From Polytrichum commune (taxonomy: Eukaryota; Streptophyta; Polytrichopsida; Polytrichales; Polytrichaceae), in contig OX485807.1 in the NCBI GenBank assembly GCA_950295325.1, forward strand, positions 40,392,440 to 40,456,439: 64,000 bases of DNA. Direction: 5' to 3'. Made by a program: the position numbers and the translations under genes. How positions within the stretch are numbered: the stretch's first letter is position 1; every line of letters starts with the position of its first letter. Below the pieces are notes generated by a model, which ran no database searches, had not been told where the DNA came from, and saw nothing but the letters and a program-made list of their open reading frames with translations. Below, piece after piece: positions 57,641 through 64,000 of the stretch.

Positions 57641-57814
57641 ACTACCGTAGGCTTATAACATGTTGGGCATAAAAAATTTCAAAATAATGAAGACTATTTT
57701 TTGAGGGGAAATTATCATGCTAGATGGCCTAAATGAAAGAAATACAAATCATCAAAACAACTAAACGTTAAGAAATTTGTTGCATTGGAAAGCTCAACCC
57801 AAAGTCACGAATGA

Positions 57815-58290
57815 GTTACAGTACATGGATTTGTATGTTGGATATATATGCTATGTGCCTAAATGAACAAATATACTTACATGCCTAATTTTCAAAAATG
57901 TTTTCACACACCCCCTTAGCCTTTAAAAAAAGTTTAATTATTGGAAAAAAAACATGCCAAATCTGCTATCATTTTATATTTTATAAATTTTTTGTGAAAC
58001 AGAAGGCCAACGCCAAATGCATTAAGACCAAGAACACACGCCCACATCGAGGGGAGACTGGGTCCCTCGGACGCGAAACACCGCCACGTACACTGAATCC
58101 GCTATCAACCTATGTATGTATACTTATTATAGCTCGTACAAGCACCAATACATGGATGTGTATATTGAATATGCTATGTGCCTAAATGAATAAACACACA
58201 TACTCTATATGCCTAATTTTTAGAAATGTTCTTATGGACCACCTAAGCCTTTAAAAAAACAACTATCGAACAAAATTTGCCGAATCCACT
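57815..58290 (+). repeat. Direct duplication of about 320 bp spacing
   Basis: 57825-57970 and 58143-58285 share ACATGGAT, TATGCTATGTGCCTAAATGA, ATGCCTAATTTT, AAATGTT, CTTAGCCTTTAAAAAAA or CCTAAGCCTTTAAAAAAA, and CTATC, in order. The shared retroelement-like word ACAGAAGGCCAACGCC and a GC-rich piece (58030-58095) lie between the copies. Confidence 0.7.
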
Positions 58291-58299
58291 ATCAACCTA

Positions 58300-59185
58300 T
58301 GGCATATATATAGAGAGAGATATAGAGATATAGAGATATAGGTATATATATATATAAACACACACACATACTTGTTATAGCTCTTTACAAGCACCGAGAT
58401 GGCGGCTTTACTGGGTATAATCTTATCTGCAAATGACATTTGGGTTGTAACGCAAGTGTCCACCTGGGGACTGCCTCCTCATCGGATGCGAATGAAGCAG
58501 TACAATTGAAGGTACTAAATGCTTTATTATGTACACAGTATATACTGAGCTCCCACACCTGAAAGCTCACCTGGCCAGGCTGGGTTTTAAGTAAGGTGCC
58601 AGGCCATGTTCAAGGCCGTGCCTTCATAACATTAAATAATAAAAGGAGAAACGTGTGTTTTATCAACCGACATGCGGCGACACCCCCTTCACCATCCCCA
58701 ATCCATGATCGTGTGATCATGGGGTTGGGGGGGGGGGGGGTGTGGGGCTTACTTCATATTTGTAGTACGTGGACCTCGGGTTAGTTTGATATTTAGTTTA
58801 GTAGTACTGGTTTTTGTTTCTTTTGTTTAGTATTCTAGTTTATGTTTGTTTAGAATGATGTGTGTCAGGTGTTTGGCAGCAATATGTGAGAAGGTCTTCA
58901 GTAGTTTATGGGTTTGGTGTTGTGGTATCTTGAGGTTAGTGAAGTGTTTGGTGGTTGGTGTGTGTATGGTGCTCCGTGTGTGTGTTGTGGTAATGAGGGG
59001 AGGGAGGACATTCTCCACCCTTGTTGTATGAGTAGGGGTAGTAGTATGGCGTATTGGAGGTTGTTTCTAATCAAGTGGATAAAGCTTGTAGGCCATGGTA
59101 GTGTTTGGGAGTTTTTGGCATTGACCTCAGTTGAATATCATTGTCAATTCATGAAGTATAGCATTATGGAACTATATGGTTTGTA
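58300..59185. other. Microsatellites, poly-G and GT-rich sequence, no gene
   Basis: 58300-58375 is a compound TA, GA and CA microsatellite. 58727-58740 is a run of about 14 G. 58800-59180 is G+T biased on the + strand, like 14740-15720. The overlapping short frames there are compositional. Confidence 0.45.
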
Positions 59186-59196
59186 GTGGTGTATAG

Positions 59197-59422
59197 TGCA
59201 CTAAATATCTTATTTAGTGTCACTTACTGTTTGGAATTATGCAATCCTTATTATAACTTCTTACTATTAATGCAAGTTTTACCAACTAAAGATGTAATGT
59301 TCTATAATGTCCAAACAACCAATTTGACCTTTGTTGACTTAAAAAAGAAGATATACAATAAACAATTATAGCATCACACAATTTTAAGTAGAAAGTGCCA
59401 CCAAATACAAGATTTAGTGTAG
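59197..59422. mobile_element. Short MITE of the CACTAAATAT family
   Basis: GCACTAAATATCTTATTTAG then TGTCACTT at the left and AGTGCCACCAAATACAAGAT then TTAGTGTAG at the right are inverted. About 225 bp, no coding capacity. Confidence 0.65.
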
Positions 59423-59540
59423 TTCCAAGAATGACAAATATACGGAAGCTAGGGCCTAGAAGAGTGACCTAACTTGGGGCGTGTTTTAGAGTTGAGCCTT
59501 CAAGGTGACCATAGAGAATTGTATGACCCTATGTCCTTTA

Positions 59541-60152
59541 GGGCATCTCCATCGGGATTGATATTTCATATGCCACCGTTCTATATGCAATATATGGGGC
59601 CCTTGGGTACGGAGTGGATGGGTCCACCGGATACGGAGAACACTAGGTATATATATCGAGGAGCAGTGTTCAAGTTTGACGTGTGCACATGCATTTCGAT
59701 GTGAAGGGCCATTTTGTATTGAATATGAAAATAATATGATATCTCACTATATTGAAGAAGAAATCCACGTTCACATATAGCTATGTTTGCCAAGCCCAAG
59801 TTGCAGTTAGGGCTGAGTCGAAGTTGCAGAGTCGAAATTGCAAGAGTTATTGGAATTTGGAAGTGTCTGCTAGGGTGATCAAATTGGATTCCAACTATGT
59901 TTTTATTTGCAAATTGCAGCCACAATATTTTGTGACAGGCAGGTTTTGGAGAGGCCTTCACTGTGAAAGGTGGAAACTTTGCAAAGCACATTTTTGTGAA
60001 GTGCCAAAAAATAAAAACTTTTTTGACGGCCAAAATGGCATTTGACAAGTGTTGAAGACTTCAATATTGAACACTGGCTCCAGCACCCTGTGCCCCATAC
60101 TAAAGCAAGCAATTTATGTAGTAAGGCGGTTCAGTGACGGGTGGAGATGTGC
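59541..60152. mobile_element. Tourist-like MITE (TTA duplication) hosting a nested hAT MITE
   Basis: GGGCATCTCCATCGGGATTG at the left and, on the opposite strand, GCACATCTCCACCCGTCACT at the right form eroded inverted ends, flanked by TTA (59538-59540 and 60153-60155). The ends resemble those of the element at 16353-16746. The interior holds 59664-60076. Confidence 0.7.
59664..60076. mobile_element. Nested hAT-type MITE (CAGTGTTCAAG family)
   Basis: CAGTGTTCAAGTTTGACGTG at the left and, on the opposite strand, CAGTGTTCAATATTGAAGTC at the right match the ends of 48790-49181. The interior has several AAGTTGCA and AATTGCA words. No 8-bp target duplication is visible, unlike the 48.8-kb copy. 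Confidence 0.65.
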
Positions 60153-60159
60153 TTAAACC

Positions 60160-60980
60160 TTAATTTGTGCAACATAGATTTAAGCTGGAAACACTATATT
60201 CGTTAAATTGAGACTTTCTCTAGTCTCAAATTAATATATGGATCAAACAACATTCCGTGTTCCGAAACTATATTGCGAACAATCTCAAATATATTATATG
60301 TTCTAATATCCCAAATCTATTATGTGTGGACATAAGCACATATGGTAGAGCACTCAACACCAACTTCATCAACAAAAACACTTTGGGTAGAGCACTCCAA
60401 ACTAGTTTCACCCAAGAAACATATAAAATGATTTCTATTATTAGCATGGTCAATAAAATATAGACATTGCAACATACAAAGTGCATGCAATAAATGCATA
60501 TTTCTTCAATGGAAAATTTAGTCCCAAACTTAATAAAAAAATGAACTTCACAATTGTATTGAAATATAGTAAATGGATATTCATCCAACCCCAAACAATA
60601 TAGCATTCGCAAGTTCTACCCAAACTTTGCCCCAAGTTTGAGGAGCACACATATGAGTAATATATATTCGTCGAATTACTGTTTACACTATAATCATGCT
60701 AACACAATCCTACCAACTTCTCATTCAACGTGGGTTGCTTCTTCTGCGATCCGAGCAAGGTTGTCTTTTGCAAAAGTTATGTACTTTTGAGGGATGGACA
60801 CTGATCCACTATGATTTTTCCGTGGTTTCCATGCTATGAATATGGAATCTGTATCTACCCAAGATGGACCGTGCTCAGAATCCACCTTCCACCAAAAGTG
60901 TTGGTTTGTATCCCAGCCTGTATAATGCCGAACAACATCTTCATTCCGTGCTGTCGGTCGGTAGTACTCTACTTGTATTT
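60160..60980. other. 3' flank of the DUF7869-like gene
   Basis: A 48-bp imperfect tandem pair occurs at 60337-60415 (GGTAGAGCACTCAACACCAA against GGTAGAGCACTCCAAACTAG). No terminal repeat of the downstream gene was recognised. Confidence 0.4.
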
Positions 60981-60981
60981 G

Positions 60982-63802
60982 TCAAAAATGAGGGCTGGAA
61001 GATACAAAATTTGGATTGGACAAAGCTCTTGCCACCCACAATGGCTTTGCATATGTCTCATCTCCAGGACGCAAAATGAGCATATAACCTTCATGACAAT
61101 CCACTGCAATGCGGAAAGATGGTGGGGGATGTTGACTAGCAGGCCCAACGTAATGGTCGTCCATATCAAACTCCTCACGAACCTCTCCATTACTCAAAAG
61201 ACTAGCCTCCGAAGCTTGTACATCGATACGAGTTTGTGGCCAAAATCCGTGCCTCAAAGTATGAGGGCTATCTTGGTGGAGGTCTGCCAAGGCCGCACGA
61301 ACACGTGTCCAATAATGTATCCAACTCCCATAACGATGCCAACATGATCCGCCAACATCCGCTATCTTCAAACTCTCCCAATATTGAATGAAGCCTGATA
61401 TACCTTTCAAAATATCCTCCAAATTCTTCATGGCTATTGGCTTGCAAGGCCTAGGCTCTCCATCCGGTAACATGGTCTTCCCATCCGCATCCACGCACCA
61501 CATAAGGAGACCCTCTGGCGGGCTCCAGTCTTGTGTCGTGCACAACAACTTGTATTGCATGGCCGGGACACCATCGTCACGCATGTAGAACCGGAATTGT
61601 TGTGCCTTCGTATGGCCAATCAATCGATGAGCTCCACTTCGAATATAAGGTTCTATAAATGCCTTGAAGTCTGGCACCTCCTCAATCATATGGGGGATGA
61701 CGGGAACGTTCTCCAAATCCATGTACGACTTCATCAATAACGGGATTGTAGGAAAATCCTCCTCCCGCAACTTCATGCTCCACCGTCCAAAAGATGCATC
61801 AATATCGTCGTGCGTGTGGCCTACCAATAGGAAGGACACAAAAACCTCCTTGAAAATGCCTTTCGCAACCAACAACGACCAATATGCAAATACATATCTA
61901 CTTTTATTGTCCTTGGCACAATTGTCCAATTGGACACGCAAAGTGGGGGACAACTTCTTGGCTATCACGGGTTCACTGGGTGGTGTGGACAACGAATGCA
62001 AGCATACATCTTTTCCATCCATCACTGCTTCATATAAAGGTGTTGAACTCGTATTTTCAAATAACAATCCTGAAGAATAGGCTGGCGGTTTCTCTAAATC
62101 ACGCAAAAGCCTTGCAAATGACCCTATCGTGTGGTTTGAATCTGCTGGATACAAATCAAGAGCATAATGGGCAAACTTGACATCACCGTGTCCATGTGCA
62201 ATCATTCCTACAATGCCAACCCAAAGTGATTAGTATCTATGTATGTCTAAATCGTTTTGAGTGAATCAATGTTCTCAAGTACATCACATAATAAAATACA
62301 ACAATATTTAGGGTATGTCAACATTGTTTCGAAGATCACCTGTAACCGATACATGCAACTTAAAAAACCCATCCGTGGCCTTGATTCGTTTTGCAAAACA
62401 TGGGGAGGCTGTCTTGGCATGGTCCATTTTGTCATGGATGACCGTAAGAACTTCCAAGGGCCTGGAGATGGACAACGCTCTATTTGTGTAGTAATCATTA
62501 CGGTGTGCCTCTTGCATGTTTACGTGCTTGAAATAGTTCAATTGATGCACCGCAAACGACTCGGTACCCATCGTGTGTGCATCCCGAAGGCGCTTCAACT
62601 TCTCGCAATTAGAGCACCTTGCAAATTTGTCCCCTCGTTTTTTTGTAATATTCGCTGAAGTTTGCTTTCTTGATTGCACTCAATTTTGACGATGAAATTG
62701 GCTCCAACCCAATCTTCTCCCCAACTGCATTTACATCCAACAATATGTCTTTCCATTTTGTGCCTGTGGGAAGAACTTTCTCCACAACCTTTTCACCAGT
62801 TGTGAGTGTGCGTGTTTTGTGCGGCATTGCATCGGCAAGTAGGACAATTATGGTTGCTAGAGTGGCCGTTGCTTGCCTTGTTGCTTCCCTAGGTTTCTTT
62901 AAACCCACGTTCCCATGGTGACGGGACCGGCAGCCTTCCTTGGCATAAGCAGCTTGTCTATAAAAATCCGCTTTCGACACACCATGAATGGTGTACCATG
63001 CCTTGCAACACACGTCTATGCTCTCAATGGTGATGACCTTGCGACCCGCCCCATTCACATGTATCGCCCTATGCACATCAAGTTTTTTGGTGGATCTTAG
63101 ACGGAAATCACCAAGCCACATTTCTTCGCGGATGGCCAATAATTTATCCTGGGGAAACAATTGGCAACAACGATGCACACAACAATCCTTTGTGGCAACT
63201 TCTCTAATGGACTCCTCCCCGAGCAACCTTTGACGTTTACAATCAGTTGCAGACGGAGCAGGACGTGCCAATGTATCGTACTTTCTTTGACCCTTGCGTG
63301 GCCGCATGTTTGATTGCTGCTCTTTTTGGATTTGCAAGTGTCGTTGCTCATGTTCACACAAACTAACTCCATCAATCGTGACATTCCTCAATGGCCACCT
63401 CCGGAGGGAGAACCTATGAGTGGGATCCACCTCGGAATGAACGAGCGACTCCAATATGACAACCCCAACGTCCTCGGTGCCAAGCGGGTTTTCATCAATG
63501 CAATCTTGTGGATGGGTGTTGCGACAAATCCCCTCCGCCACAACAACTCCACTGTCATTAAGAAGTACCACCTCCAAATTCACCCATGAAGCCCTTGAGA
63601 GTCCCGTACATTCAGCAATGGGACATTGCGGTACGGAAGGCGAAGGTAAATCCAAATGATCTTCATCTGCACTGTCAGCCAAAGTATCCTCCCCGACAAT
63701 GTCTATCTCATCCTCAGATGCAGATGGCCAAGTGGCCATATCTTCAGATGACCAATCCCCTCTTTCACTAAACCCATTCATTCTACCTACACACATGAAC
63801 AT
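60982..63802 (-). CDS. Large DUF7869-like, transposase-like protein gene (one intron, one frameshift)
   Basis: Exon A is 63802-62340 and exon B 62207-60982 (minus). The 132-bp intron begins GTGATC and ends TTGTAG, and the exons join as GTTACAG|GAATG (VTG-MIAHGHG). The summed length is 3n+1, and frames change once, at a 7-A run near 62636-62642, so one extra base breaks an otherwise complete frame of about 895 aa. The N-terminal third is acidic. The middle has a Cys-rich block (RCSNCEKLKRLRD) and VIHDKMDHAKTASPCF. The C-terminus has VQLDNCAKDNKSRYVFAYW and FLLVGHTHDDIDASF, the hallmarks of DUF7869 proteins. The Asp-rich blocks could form an RNase-H-like triad (inference). Start ATG is at 63802 or 63781. 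It may be a transposon gene or a retained host gene; its biochemical role is unknown to me. Confidence 0.8.
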
Positions 63803-63860
63803 TGAACCTTATCAAGAAACCACAAAAATTGTAGGTTCCAATCGAATAATACAAAAACCA

Positions 63861-63872
63861 TCTTATATAAAC
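63861..63872 (-). promoter_or_regulatory. Putative TATA box of the DUF7869-like gene
   Basis: The minus strand reads TTTATATAAGA about 60 bases upstream of the first ATG. Good match, but AT-rich context. Confidence 0.4.
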
Positions 63873-63969
63873 AATATTGCAAATACACAGTGTTCATACA
63901 TGTTCATATGAATGCTATGCCATTGGCTTTGTAAAGGTTTGGGTTGGCCAGTGGACACACTATCATTTA

Positions 63970-64000
63970 GAGCCCATCCACACGGTGGGTTTGGGTTTGG
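63970..64000. mobile_element. Possible Tourist-like MITE start, cut by the window edge
   Basis: TTA (63967-63969) is followed by GAGCCCATCCACACGG, resembling the GAGCATCC and GGGCATCTCC starts of the other TTA-flanked elements. The other end lies outside the window. Confidence 0.3.

Noticed and set aside
59581-60048. 155-codon minus frame
   Set aside because: It spans a Tourist MITE and a nested hAT MITE, so it is chance reading through non-coding elements.
60811-61347. 178-codon + strand frame and other + frames from 61 to 63.9 kb
   Set aside because: These are antisense shadows of the DUF7869-like gene.
1-64000. CRISPR array, bacterial operons or ribosome-binding sites
   Set aside because: The window has spliced plant genes and eukaryotic transposons; no regularly spaced short repeat array was seen.

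Overview
This is nuclear DNA from a land plant. It is AT-rich, has spliced genes with GT/AG introns of about 130 to 2,400 bases, long intergenic stretches and a very high load of transposable-element debris. The mix of genes, with a divergent bHLH factor, a pectinesterase lacking an inhibitor pro-region and a DUF7869-type protein, makes me suspect a seed-free plant (bryophyte, lycophyte or fern). That is inference; the lineage cannot be fixed from this window alone.

I can support four gene-like loci. (1) A bHLH transcription factor on the + strand (11259-17023), with exons recovered by splice-site and reading-frame logic; both large introns carry transposon remnants. (2) A small + strand two-exon gene for a 73-residue putative single-pass membrane protein (19643-20474). 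It is preceded by a CpG-decayed tandem copy of its own promoter and first exon, and its reading frame stays open after the TGA stop. (3) A secreted plant pectinesterase on the - strand (36151-33132, five exons, 372 aa) with all expected catalytic residues. (4) A large - strand gene (63802-60982, two exons, about 895 aa if one extra base in a 7-A run is ignored) with a DUF7869-like, transposase-like C-terminus.

The rest is mostly mobile-element strata. 1-10 kb: a hAT-like insertion with 8-bp target duplication inside a LINE remnant, two dispersed repeat pairs and a decayed PIF/Harbinger transposase. 10-17 kb: the bHLH gene. 17-31 kb: an LTR remnant, the small gene, LINE and hAT remnants and MITEs. 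33-36 kb: the pectinesterase, whose intron 2 is a tandem array of duplicated 3' splice sites. 38-44 kb: mariner-like MITEs, a 1.1-kb TA-flanked inverted-repeat element containing a near-perfect 38-bp hairpin, and an LTR. 47-52 kb: two LINE 3' ends facing each other, a hAT MITE and a Mutator-like element with 10-bp target duplication. 53-60 kb: CACTA-like and Tourist-like MITEs, one of them nested. 60-64 kb: the DUF7869 gene.

The genes do not form a pathway or operon. Their shared theme is transposon insertion into and next to them. Stretches not listed as a gene or element were read and showed nothing I could assign.
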